A stretch of 64,000 bases of DNA from Heterobilharzia americana. Its lineage: Eukaryota > Platyhelminthes > Trematoda > Strigeidida > Schistosomatidae. Each line of letters starts with the position of its first letter. Position 1 is the first letter of the stretch. Positions 22,400 to 33,909 of the stretch are shown here, in pieces. A program made the position numbers and the translations under genes. Where the stretch lies: NCBI GenBank assembly GCA_944470555.2, contig OX104128.1:63557257-63621256 (forward strand). The letters run 5' to 3'. The notes below the pieces were generated by a model. That model saw only the letters and a program-made list of their open reading frames with translations. It had not been told where the DNA came from and searched no databases.

Positions 22400-23889
22400 T
22401 GTTAATGTCAACTATTATGTGAATTTGTTATATGTTCGCTTCTAAGTAATATCAATCTTAGTTTTTTTTCCAAACAGAAATAAACTGACTTATGCAATTG
22501 TAAATTGTACCTGAAATTATAAAAGATGGATATAAATACCTATTTTTCAGTATCTATAAAATAGTTTTATGTAAGCGTCAAAAAAAGATTGATCCTGTGA
22601 AACAATAATTCTTGTCAATAGATTCATTACTTGTGTCATAATACAAAAGGAATTCTGTCCATATTAAATAATTTATAAACACAATGAAGTTGTTAAACAT
22701 CAAGTCTAGTAAATAAAAGTCAGATGTTATCATAGTCGTGTAGGAAAGTGTATGTTTCCTGAAAGGACTCGTCAAGAAATTGTGAATCCTAGATAAGCAA
22801 TTCTAGATGAGCATAAATATACAACTACTCAAACTGATCCAGTGACCTAAAATCTATAGAATAATCAATATGATGCAAAGCATGCATATTCAACAATAAG
22901 TGTGAGAAACAGTCTACCAGGAGAGTGTTAAGCCATATGTCACAAACAAACTTAGTTACGTGTAAGAAGGATAAACACTGGTCATGATATTTACTATCGT
23001 ACAATAAAAGGAAAGAGATTTACCTAATACAAAGAGATTATCTTTCTACTTATTAGCTTTCTTTAGCTACATACAGCTCAGAATTTACGAAGAATCATTA
23101 CAAGGCAGAAACAATAACGCATATAAGTCATAGGTAAAACAAGATTCATTAGGAAATGTATTTGATACATATATGAAGTTCAATGTCAAAATATAATTAT
23201 TATAAATAACACCTTGTGTATTCATAGTGACTAAAGAATAGGATATATAAACTAAAAGAGAGGTGAATCAACAGATGCAGTTACAGGTGACGGTAGATGG
23301 ATCTTTATTGCTAAAATAACTGAAGGTGGATGATAAAACATGACCTTCACAAAGCCTGTCAACAAAATGCTCATTTTTAAAGTAGAAAGTTGTTTACAGA
23401 CAGCAAGTTATCTTAGTTCTAATGAAAAGACTTCAGAAGAGGATTATGTTGATTTTTTTTAATGCGGAAAAATTGCAGCTAGTGTTTTTACACATCCACT
23501 TGTGTATTACAGGCTAAAAAATAAAGTAACTGCTTTGGATAATTTTTGTTGTTTTTATTGATTCATTTTCTCTTATGAAGTCAGTTATGTTGTCCTGCGC
23601 TGTAATAGTTTAATTTTTCGTGCTCCGAAATACCTTTTAAATCTGCCAAGCAAAGGTGTAGTGAAAAAAAATAAATGGTTTATTGAGTCTAAACAGACAG
23701 TCTGGTAAATAGTTATGAATGTTCTTCTATCATTCTCTGTGTCATCATTGACTTATCACAAGCCATCAAACACTTTATACTCTAAGCGGTAAACATCATG
23801 GCCATTCGAAATTTTACTTCCCCTTCTACTTATGCCATAGATTACTTGCATGAAGTTAATAATAGAAGAGAACAGATTTCATCATCGTA
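22400..23889. other. 5' flank of PHM, no gene seen
   Basis: AT-rich DNA between the PHM start and the next SINE. A minus-strand CACATAATAG just upstream of the ATG could be a 3' splice site for a 5'-UTR intron or spliced leader, leaving a short leader, but its pyrimidine tract is weak. Confidence 0.4.
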
Positions 23890-24005
23890 ATTTCTTTAGT
23901 GGTGGCTAGCAGTGGAATCCACAAGATGCGTTTCTTCCTGAATGGGACTCATCAGTTGGATATACCAAAGATTGATGATGTTTCCACTGAGGTCCTATTA
24001 GGTTT
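23890..24005 (-). mobile_element. Sm-alpha SINE with intact hammerhead core boxes
   Basis: On the minus strand CTGATGA is exact (23949-23955), followed by GTCC-loop-GGA stem II and an exact GAAA (23931-23934), then CGCATC and a stem I partner ending in GGATTCC. The head toward 24005 is shortened. Stem III lost two bases compared with the ATGCGCAT consensus and stem II ends in a mismatch, so activity would be weak if present. Confidence 0.72.
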
Positions 24006-24226
24006 ATGAGAGCAAATTACAACATAACAAATTCTATCCGTTTCGATAATGAAATTCATTTGAACGGAAAATGGCAAAAGTAGAGGTGGAATGGAATGTC
24101 ACTGAGTTTTTGTGTAGGATTTTCAAGATTGATTGGAATAAATGGGGTAGGTATACCATCCCCGCTTTAGTCAACTCCTCTATATACCACCTGCAACTAA
24201 TTAAAAGTTATTTTAATCTCTCAAAG

Positions 24227-24330
24227 ATCGAAAATAAGGAAATAGTAGTTCACTTTCAACAAGTATTGATACACTCTGGAAAAAAGATAACCACAACGTC
24301 GGACAAACAAGGGGAAAAAGTAGATCTTCG
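24227..24330 (+). CDS. Candidate internal exon, function unknown
   Basis: The open frame from 24071 ends at a strong donor (CTTCG followed by GTAAGT at 24331). A plausible acceptor (TTTTAATCTCTCAAAG) sits at 24226. Between them the peptide (ENKEIVVHFQQVLIHSGKK, then a threonine- and lysine-rich part) looks coding and ends in phase 2. If no acceptor is used, the frame could instead start at the ATG at 24071. No domain is recognised and no neighbour exon in the right phase was found. Confidence 0.3.
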
Positions 24331-24639
24331 GTAAGTATTATCGGTCGTATTATTTTTCTATTTTCAAAGGTATTTTGTTCGTGACTTATTTGGTAATAAA
24401 GCTCGGTTCAAGAGCATCCTACTGACTTTTAGTTCATCCTTTTATGACTTATATTTCTAAAATAATTGCCTCAATTATTGTCTATTATCTCACTTTTTGT
24501 GCATGAAATTGGTTGTTTCGTTTTTATGAATTACGGTGCTTAATGGACATGAAATACGCAAACGACTCAAATTTCTTAAAATATACGAACAATAAGCACA
24601 AGAATGCGTTTTGCTGTATGAAGTTGGGAGTTTTAAATC

Positions 24640-27600
24640 GCATGACTCATAGATAGCCGCTACATTGACGTGATGGTCGAACCTAAATGTCACAATGACC
24701 CAACCAACTCTGCTTGGCTGGAAGGGCTGTTTCTTAAACGTCCTACTATACCAGAAAGGTCTCCTGGTGGTTAGACAAAAAGTAGTTACCATTGCAGTGT
24801 AAGTTGCTACACTGTGGAAAAGGCTTGAGGGTGAAGCTGTGAAGATGACTGCATGGAAGTGTGAAAGTGGTAGGGTATTTGCCAGAGGATAACCAACAGT
24901 GTTGCTACCTTCCCTATGAGAAAAAAGGAACGGTGTTAGAAAAGGTTGGCCCCAAAACTAGCACACTCCCTGCTACCCTGCGGTAAACCTGTGCCATTGA
25001 TATGGCTTCATTGTCGGATTCAAAACCAGTAAACTTTAAACTCAAACTCCTAAAATGGCCGTGTGACTTGCGTCAAGCAGGTTTCCCTTGGACTTTGCGG
25101 TTACTCACTAACCTTTCTCGCTCAGGTATCTCAAAAAGAAATAGCCTTCAACGGTTTGGGCAGCCTGCAATTGTGAACCACCCACACAACTCTGTCAGCA
25201 CCCAGGTTTCCTCGGATCACAATCCATCTTCCATATCTCCAACTTCTAATCATTATTCACGTCTCTTGATCAACCCTGCTACTTCATCTACCATTTCCCC
25301 AGATCTACAGTTTTGGTGGCTTCCATATTAGATTGTTTACCTGATGCGGTACACAGTGATACAGTATAATTTACTAGATGACACTTTAATCAGAATTTAT
25401 TGCTAATATTCATATCAAAATAACATCGGTGATAGCGGTCTGAGTTCACGGAACAGAATTCCTGATCTCCTGAAACCGCATTCTAGAGTACATACTGGAG
25501 ATTCAAATGTCGACACTCTCCATCAAATCGACCAGCAAGTTTTGTTAGCCAAAACTCTGCCATCTCAGGCTATAGATGTGTGCTCTGTTTGCAAGACAAG
25601 CCTCAAGGACCAGAGCGTGGTAATTCACTAAACCTCACCCTGTCAATGTGCTAAATCTGCAAACTTTAATTTTCTGAGGATTTTATACCTAGTTATCATG
25701 TCGAGCTGGCCTAAGCACGACATGAAGTGTTAGCGCAGAAAGTCCACTACTTTACTGGAATCCATTTGACAGCCTCCTACGTACTGTTCAACTGAACGGC
25801 CCGAGGAGGACTAAAAGTTTCAGTGAAACACAATGTTGTCCCTTTGTAATCTCTGCTTACGCAGACCGCAGTTCAGCTAAAGTGAATGAAAAGTTCTACC
25901 GAAAACTGTCTAGCCTCCTACTGAAAGCTGAACTTTCAGACAAAGTAGCCGTTGCAACTGATCTTAATGCATAAGTGGGTAGGCTAAGTCAGACAGAAAG
26001 CCAGTGAGGTGGGACTTTCGGGATTCCAGCCGAACGAACAGATAATGGCGATGCCCTACGTTAACCGTGTTCATCAGACAAACATTTATTTTTGTCCAGC
26101 ATGAACTTTGAACATAAAGAGATATCGTCTGACGTGCCAACCACCAACTTCAACTCTTCAGTGGACACGGAAAGACAACACTGATATCACTTATCACTAG
26201 AGAGGCTCGACTGAACATTTTCGCTTCTTCTGGAGCACGTGTATGAACAGTAACTGAATGTTTGTAGGAAAACTACAACAGAAAAAGCATTGCGAGGGCT
26301 GGTTGATAATGAGAATATTCAGGCTGCACTCAGCGAGAAACTGGCTAGACATTTATCGAAGTAGATGAGAATTAAATATAAGAGCATCAAACATCCAGAA
26401 GAAGCCTGGTACCGTCTCTTGTCTGCTATGAAAACACCGGTGAAGACCTTACTGAGTCTCAGAAGTGGTAAGATATGCCCAGAGGGACTTGGCAGCTACT
26501 TTTAAATTATTGGATGCGGGGCTCCGAGTTCAATTAGGAGAGGAAGCATATCATATACAGGCTGACGAAATGTCTATGCAATGACCCTGAACAGTGGTGG
26601 ACAGCGGAGGCTGGAGAGATGGTAAAGGTAGCGACGACAGATAACAGTCGGCAAATGTTTGGACTTACTAGGCAGACCAGGAAAAAACGGTCAACGGTCA
26701 ATGAAACCGTAGGGGAAAAGTATGAGCATGTGATTCACTCGCAGGAGGGAAGACTGGAACGATGCGTGGAATACTTCGAGGAACAATTCAACTGGATCTC
26801 CAACTACTCTTCCGTTGTCTACTATCCAGCAGGACCATGAATGGAATACCAAGGTAAAACCCCCAACATTTATGGAAGTCGAGAAAGCTGTAGCTAATCC
26901 GAAATGAGAAACACCATCGAGATAGGATAGACTGGCATCGAAGGTATTTGAGGAAGGTAATCACCAATTATCGGTCACGTTAACTGATGTTAGCTACTGT
27001 ATAGAAGTTAGGTGTGACCCTCTCTGACTGGTCTCAATCACTGATTGTCACAGCCTTCAGGAAAAGTGAAAAGCCCTCCTATGATAACCACAGGGGAATC
27101 AGCCTGACAAACAAAGTGTCTAAGATTCTAGGTTCGGTGATTATTAGATGACTTAGTGGAGCACAGGGACAACAAATCCGAGTAGACCAGGACGGTTTTA
27201 GATTTGGACGTGGGTGTATCGACCAGATACGTACCCTCCGCCAGGTTCTAGAAGACTGGCATATTTACCGATGCCCGAAACAACCTATATTTCTTGACCT
27301 GAAAATGGCTTCCGACTTCGTCGATCGAGATGTCACATAGCAGTTCCTCTCACTGAAAGGAGTGACGAGTAACTACAACACTGTACTCGAAAAGCCATGG
27401 ACATTTCAGAGCATATGGTGAGTTGTACATGTTGAGTGTTGTCTATCAAAGGATGTCCAGTCTCTCTATTCATATTCAACTCTATCACAGACATTCTTAT
27501 GGTCTCCCACTTTCTGTCTGATTTCACAGAGATTCATCTTATCATAAAAGCATCTTTAGTAGACCTAGAGTACTCAGATAAAATGATCCTGTAATGTGAA

Positions 27601-27860
27601 GACCCTGAGAAGATACATAGTCTTCTGGAGACCTAGAATAGCTATTTGAGAATGTTTGGGATGTGTTTCTCGCCACCCAAAAGTGAATTTTCACTTCAGA
27701 AGTGGTCTGCGGTGCTGCATTGTCTAGCATTAGTGAGTGGAGTGGTTGAGTGCGTCGACAACTTCACTTAAGTCAGTGGTGGATGAAATCTCTGCAAGGT
27801 TACAAAAGGCTCTATAGACTTTCTTTGAAAGCATTAATCGTAAACAAATGGATTTATGTT
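24640..27860 (+). pseudogene. RTE-type LINE, long decayed copy
   Basis: The 5' region at 24640-25330 (TTGACGTGATGGTCGAACCT, then an open frame with ISKRNSLQRFGQPA) matches the LINE beginning at 53310. A badly eroded EN covers about 25450-26230 (VCSVCKTSLKDQSVV, then a VSVYAPTDCS-equivalent block in pieces). The connector and RT run about 26380-27860: RKKRSTVNETVGEKY, RWVEYFEEQFNW-type text near 26765, FRKSEK and NHRGISLTN-type blocks near 27060, FLDLKMASDF motif A near 27290, VLSIKGCPVSLFIFN and DLEYSDKMIL (YADD reads YSDK) near 27560, and VVDEISARLQKAL near 27780. More than ten stops. The C-terminus and 3' UTR are missing. Confidence 0.85.
26759..27780. repeat. 1022-bp tract repeated at 58901-59922
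   Basis: Offset to the second copy is a constant 32142 with no indel. By eye the stretch 26766-27756 is identical. The only differences noted are at 26765 and at 27757, 27770 and 27776, all within 24 bases of the tract ends. Outside, the two LINEs are still alignable upstream but clearly diverged. Confidence 0.93.
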
Positions 27861-28024
27861 GATTTGTGACAATCGAAAGCTGGAGACTTTCCATTTGTTC
27901 GCAACAGAATCAACATTATTTGGGATTTGTTTGAATTTATAGCTTCGTAGAAAAAAAGAATTTTTTGATGGTTTAAAAATCATAATAACAAAATCCCATT
28001 TACCGAAATGAACTCAGCCGCCTT

Positions 28025-28165
28025 GTGCACATCTGAGCAGTAGGCAATGATTCACACCTTTTGCATGATCACTAGTGGTACTGCCTGACTCCCCAAACCT
28101 CGGTAGGTGGAGCAAAGGTCAAACCCACGACCCACTGGTTGATAGTCATCTAATCCTCTAAGCCA
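28025..28165 (-). mobile_element. tRNA-like SINE
   Basis: On the minus strand TGTGGCTTAGAGGATTAGA fits an A box and GTGGGTTTGACC a B box about 45 bases later, followed by AT-rich body. No hammerhead core. It differs in wording from both other SINE families. Confidence 0.55.
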
Positions 28166-28774
28166 CAGTTCCATGCAAAGTGGTTTACAAGATAAAGTTC
28201 TAGGATTGGAATTAGGCACCAAAGGAGATGAGTTAATTGACTGTCTTTTTGTTTTTATTTTAGGGTTTAATCTGCTGAAAATATTGCGAATATAACAATG
28301 AGAGGGTGGGAAAATGTGTGAAAATTGTGTTATTTGGACTCAACATGAAGTTGACCTTACTTCTACCACCTCCCTCACCTATGTTTTACACCAATTACAT
28401 ATGTCTGCTCTTTATGGCTGCGCATTTTCAGTTTCAGAACTAACCACTTATATGCATTCACTTTATAAAACGGAGTGACTTTTCTATGTCTAGTTAGATT
28501 TTTGGTCATTGCTGTATTTACACATCGAAGCCTGCTGCTTTTTTGTTTCAGCTGAATTAACTTCCGATGAAAGTAAGGCAGTATCTTCAGTGAACTTGTA
28601 ACTATTCATCTACTAATTTGGAATACGTTTTCTCTGTATACAGTTAGTTCTCGAAGTACTTTCTCTGCGGTTTTTCCGACTCCCTCACCAAAGTAGTTGC
28701 TAAGGTCTTGATTTTATCTCAAGTGCTATTTTTTCAATCTTGAACTATATCTATGTGGAATTGTTAGCCCTAAT

Positions 28775-29404
28775 TTTAAATAATGCCTGTGGTAGGCCAA
28801 TGTGCTGCTTTGCAGTGGACTCTTATATGCAGTGTGGTGAATGCTACAGATGGTACCAAGATAATTACTAACCTTACGCCTGCAGTGCACAAAAATTATA
28901 GCAAAGCAAGGAGTATCTGGCTGTGCCTATCGCACTGCTCGGACATTTGTAGCTTAGCTGAAGCAGTCACTTCTGAATACCATCGGGAAGAGGTTAAGGC
29001 TCGAAATCCAAACCTGTGATTGCAGTAGTAGTAATGACATTGCATGTGTTAACACACAAGTTGCTATGCAGACTCCCAGTAAAGTCTCACGTCAGATGAA
29101 AGGTCAAGTTGCAAAACTATCTACGCTACTTGATATATGTGATTTTAAAAAGTCTACAAAAAGGAGGGCAAATAGGGTATTCTTATGCTGCCACATTCTC
29201 AGCTTGAAAATGGCTGGTCGTGAAACATACGTTTTTGAGGGGTGGGACAGAAATGGAGCATTTCAATTGCCACGAAAGAAACTGTGTGAACTGAAGGCCC
29301 CAATTAACCCAACGACCTGGGCAGTGACGACACAAATACACAAAAAGAATAAATGTCGATCCGAGCCTACCAAGGATAAGTTTATTAAATCAAACGTAAG
29401 TTAA
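28775..29404 (+). pseudogene. CR1-like LINE ORF1 with broken PHD finger
   Basis: Starting near 28785, one frame gives CGRPMCCFAVDSYMQCGECYRWYQDN, and the next frame continues TNLTPAVHKNYSKARSIWLC with HCSDIC. Together these give the Cys pairs, aromatic WY and closing W-x-C of a PHD-type zinc finger, typical of CR1-clade ORF1 proteins that bind the element's RNA or chromatin. A frame change near 28860 splits it. A following frame (29066-29404) is lysine-rich with SKVSRQMKGQVAKL and fits the rest of ORF1. Plus strand; the matching ORF2 is barely readable downstream. Confidence 0.6.
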
Positions 29405-30630
29405 ACTTCTACACCCATACATACACATACTAAAAAGCCAGGTGTTGTCCTACAGCCAACTATCACCACTTAGTAGAGGAGGGACAAAAATGGGACTCTG
29501 AGGAAGGTCTGCAATCGTCCAAACAGTTGATTGAATCAAGGACCTAGGATTATGAGGTAGTTCGTCATTTGACCTCGACAAATTCCGAGGTTTTTTCAAA
29601 AAAGATTCCAATGGAAAAACATTTTAGAGGTCATCCTAACTAAGACATATGGAAAAGAGGAGAAAATACAGCTCCTGCCAAAAATAGCTACCGACTATCT
29701 AAGGTTATGTCCAAGTCAGAAAAGGAGAGGGAAATAATCCAGAGGTTTCCTCATCAAATTTACATAACTGGAATATTTTGACTAGAGATTTGTTGTTTGT
29801 TAATCACATCGGACAATAAGGAGCAGAGGGACAGCTGAATTCCCAATTATAGGCAGGAGACGAAGGTCTTAAAGTGGTGGCTTTTTGTGTGGTGAGGCGT
29901 TGTGAACATATGACGCCAAAACATTTATGGATAGAAGAAAACCTCTCTGAGTGGTTTTAAGGCCTTATATAGAAATGCTCACCCCCTATCTGAATTAACT
30001 GTAGGCATCAGGTAATTTATTAAATATATGTAGCTCTGGTAACTGTTATCTCTAAAAGTTGACTCTTCTCTTAGATCGATGATGACGAATTTCAGTTGGA
30101 AGGATAAGTTCTTTTTCGAAGTGACTGATTAACATGCAGCTATGGTGGTGTAGTCCTTAAGGTAGAAAACATTTTATTTTTGAGTCGTAAAAACGGCAGC
30201 ACACAAAACTGCAATACGTGAAAAGCTGTTTTTTCAGAGGAAATACAAAAACCAAGTCACAATATATCACAGCCTTGAATAAGAAGCAGAAGAGTTCTTC
30301 CCCATAAATTGACTTTCCAGATACAGAGAAAAATGTCTTACTGTAGAAGACTTCAGTGTATGATCAGTCGACTGGGACAGCCTAATAACATAAACATTAG
30401 GTAACTTTTCTTGTCACAGGATGATGCCGACCTTATTTTCCTTGGCTTTTATACACCATATTATGGCATGAAGCTGATATTGTTTTTAGCAGGTCACATC
30501 AGTTTCAAACTCAATATTCTCTCACTAAGATGAATAATTTTTCATCCGGCATCTTGAACACACTGACAATAAGGATCATGCTGTGGTCATCATCAGATTT
30601 ATAACCACCATGTCGTGAAAAACTGATACT
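29405..30630. other. Unresolved, probably decayed LINE sequence
   Basis: It lies between a CR1-like ORF1 and an RT remnant of the same orientation, so it is probably the end of ORF1 and the EN of that element. No motif can be read with confidence. Confidence 0.35.
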
Positions 30631-32230
30631 ACAATTTTACTCAATGTGTGGCGAACACATATGACAGCTACTAACTTGGCAGCCTCTTCAAAGAACGGGA
30701 TCATCGATCTAGAAGTTATACTGGAGGCTGTATGGAACTCCATCCAAAATTTTCATGCTCTATTGACTCGACCGTTTATTCCGTGGACTGGTCTAAAAAG
30801 AGCAAAAACACCATCTTCCATGAATAAATCATGGAATTCGTAGTCTAATGCGAAGCAATTAAACGTGGTGTACTCTTGTTACTATTCTTGGTAATCCCGA
30901 GGTGAAGATGCAATACTAGTAGTTCACGATAAGTGAGTCACTGCAATTCACCCACCCTGAATACGTCTTTATACTCATGTTGCTTAGGTTGCAGTAGAAC
31001 ACACAGATGCTTACTACAATACAAACTTTAGGAGTCAAACCTACAGTGGATTACTAGTTATTGATATACTTGTGATTCTTCGTTGTTTTATTAGATTAGA
31101 TTGTTCGAACTCTATTGGCATATGGGCTCCTATGAGGATGCCCCGATATTGCCCGGATGGTAATTATGATAAGTTTGTAGATTGCCTACATACCTTGAAC
31201 AATCAGGATCACTTCGTCAACTCGTGGCGATGTTGACAAATTAAGGGCTATACCTAGATATTTTTCGAACGTCTTCACATAGAAGCCTGCGATGAGCAAG
31301 GTTTTGGCAGGGTAAATATTGACACTCAACGGAATACATTGTGTGGACGTCGGCTTCGATTATGTGTTCAGGACACCAAGCACTCACAATATGTATAAAA
31401 CCCAATGGTGTTGGATGGGTTACTTCCAAGGCTGACCAAAACGCTAGCACTCTACTTACATTCCCCATTGACCGACATATATAGGCTTTCCTTAGTCAAG
31501 GCATAGCCACATATGACCGGAAGGGTATCATAGTCACACCGGTCCCCAATGCAGGCTCCGGATGATACTCATCAAACTGCATACCAGTAGGCTTGATCAG
31601 GACTACAGTAAGAACCCTGAGATAGGTGATTATGGCCATTACTACTAACCTAGAAACCAAATATCTGTTGTCAACTTAACAATGTGGCTTTTTCAGAAGT
31701 TTCTCAAATGTGATTTACCTCCGTGAAGTAACTGAAAGATGAGTTAAGTACGAAGGTAGCAGAGTCTGTGAATGCCATTTCCATAGGCTACAGTAGGGTA
31801 CTTAGCAGAATATAGGACTTCAGTCGTTCATGAAGCTTGGTTTTAAAATAACTGACAATCTACTCAAAAAAGGCATAATTTCCTTCTTGGTAGGAGAAAA
31901 ACTATCAGAATCGATTTCAAACTCTACCTCTGTAAGATAATACAGAGTGCAGTACTACAATGTATGGTTCTAAGTCCCCTGTTATTTATCCTGTACATAG
32001 ATGAATCATGGAGTAATATGAAATCTCCTATAGGTCTCTAGACTGATGGCATTTAAATATGGTGACAACTAAGGGTAACAATGATGTAATCACTTTCTAG
32101 ACAAACCTGAGCAGTTTGGTAACCAGGTTAGACAAATGATTGATGCCGGTTAATGGAGGCATCTGCGTAACCACGGAAACAAGGTGTGCAGAGAGTAACA
32201 CGTACGACATCGATTAGGTTCCCATAAAAA
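30631..32230 (+). pseudogene. CR1-like LINE ORF2 remnant
   Basis: The best block is near 31950-32010: AVLQCMVLSPLLFILYIDES, the decayed equivalent of the GVPQGSVLGPLLFLLYINDL box of CR1-type RTs. Flanking text (RIDFKLYLCKIIQ) fits the preceding helix. Upstream pieces such as the frame at 30646-30843 are compatible with the EN-RT connector but not diagnostic. The YADD box is lost. Confidence 0.5.
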
Positions 32231-32239
32231 TTAGTTTAG

Positions 32240-32480
32240 AGAAATCAGAGGACAGCAAGTGCAAAGAAGAAACGAGAAAAAAGTAAAAGGAAGCGGAACG
32301 GAAGCAGAAACCTAGGTAGATTCATAAGGAGACCTTTAACAAATCGTTTAAAATCATAGAGTCAGAAGGAAGAGAAGGAGCAAGTAAGAGTATAGGAAAG
32401 GTATTGGGAATAGAGACAGTACTACTATTAGTACGGGGTTGTGAATGGAGGAGACGTCTAAAGCGATGTATGGTTAGTGA
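32240..32480 (-). mobile_element. CR1-like 3' UTR relic
   Basis: The plus strand carries a purine-rich run (AAGAAACGAGAAAAAAG, then GGAAGCGGAACGGAAGCAG) and GGTAGATT-CATA text, then AGAGTCAGAAGGAAG. The same order occurs at 33460-33620, the 3' UTR of the large minus-strand LINE, so this is probably a solo 3' end of that family. Confidence 0.5.
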
Positions 32481-33259
32481 CAAGTTGAACACCGTGGTGC
32501 GTCGTTAATCAGTTTCATCCTGGAGTCTCAGAAGTCTGCACAACAAATAGGATAGTCAAAGAGATCAGCAACGATATGCCCATCTCCTTAAAGCAATGAT
32601 TTACGTTTTCTCCCTTAATATTTTCTCAATTCTGTTTGGCTGGGTACACAGTCTTGGATTCAAACTGGAAAACCCTGCATAGATAGTGAAATCTTGTTTG
32701 AAAAATGACCCACAATTTCTAGAATGAGTTCGTTGAATGACATCTTGTACGACACTTGCAATATCTACCCCGACCTATAAAAAAGGACAGACACCTCTCC
32801 TTTTAATCGAAATGCAGATAAAGAGAGGACGTAATCACCATATACCAATCTAAAAAGAAAATGGCTAACATGAATTTATGGTCCTTTATCTTCGAAACCC
32901 AAACGATGTTTAGAAATCTGTTTTCATCAGAGTGGTCTTCATTCTGCACTATAGGTATGAATAAAATATGAAATTTAAACTAAAGCAATGCACATCGCAA
33001 TTGCAACCGTTTTCTGATATTCACATCGCATGACAACTCATTTTACCTACCTATTCTATAGCAATCCGTTAAACCTAAACTCAAGTCCAACGAAAACTTC
33101 AAAAAACTTCAAGGTGTTGATAAACCTTAGGGTCACATATTCAATATCCAATATCTTTTTACTAGTTAGTGTAAACCAATTTATTTCTTCACGATCGCTT
33201 CCAGGTCTTGCGGAAGGGTTCCAGGTCTCTGGTATATTCTAATGAAGTTGGTCTACGCA
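32481..33259. other. Spacer with no gene seen
   Basis: AT-rich DNA between the 3' UTR relic and the large minus-strand LINE. Nothing further recognised. Confidence 0.4.
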
Positions 33260-33909
33260 CTCAACTGTTATAGCTCTGGTTAGCCCGACGGGCGGTTGGG
33301 TGTTGGTTAAGTTTGTACGGTGTTGTTTGTTTGTTTGCTTTTTCTTCTCAGGACTGTCGTAGTTCAGATAGGTTCCTCGAGTGTCGCGCCAGCAGACCAT
33401 TGATAGGGCTGGTTGTAAAGAACAGATGACCAATATGTGCAGTAAAATCAAGGGAGGGATAGTGCAGAGAGACAAAATAGAAAAAGAAAGGGAAGAAAAA
33501 GAAAAAAGATTAGGAGACAGGAAACGGCACGGAAGAAGAAAATTTGGTAGATTTATAGGGAATAGGTGATAGTGAGAGCTTTTATTAAAGTTTGAGAGCA
33601 TAAAGTCAGAAGGAAGAATGATAAATAACATGATATGTCGAATTAGAATATAGTAATTCTTTTATTAGGAGACGGTAACTGTAGGGGACGTCTATAGGGT
33701 TCAGCCAAGTTCCCAGCCATAGTGGTGCTACAAAGTATTCAGTAACGGCTGGCCGTACCTAGTTAGTAAGTCGAATCGGCCTAGTCCACATCCCAGTTGG
33801 ATGAGCGCAAACCGTGCGTCGCTATGTAACTGTCCAACCTCTTCTTGAAGCTGTCAACAGACGGAGCAGCAGCAATCTCAGAAGGCAATGCGTTCCAGCG
33901 GCCAGAAAC
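33260..33909 (-). mobile_element. 3' UTR of CR1-like LINE no. 1
   Basis: Noncoding trailer after the ORF2 stop at 33910. Its minus strand has a CT-rich tract (complement of the purine run at about 33470-33545). The exact 3' end is uncertain; it is placed near 33260 because similarity to other copies fades there. Confidence 0.5.

Noticed and set aside
21959..22411. PHM translation starting at TTG 22411 and ending at 21959 as a complete small protein
   Set aside because: The TTG is not needed, since an ATG with signal peptide lies at 22399, and homology continues past the stop in another frame, so the short product is an artefact of the missing base.
24490..24792. Minus-strand open frame of 100 codons
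   Set aside because: Much of it overlaps the 5' leader of the RTE-type LINE that is repeated at 53.3 kb; no motif of its own.
33239..33631. Hydrophobic minus-strand frame of 130 codons resembling a membrane protein
   Set aside because: It is the CT-rich 3' UTR of the CR1-like LINE read through; the apparent membrane segments come from base composition.
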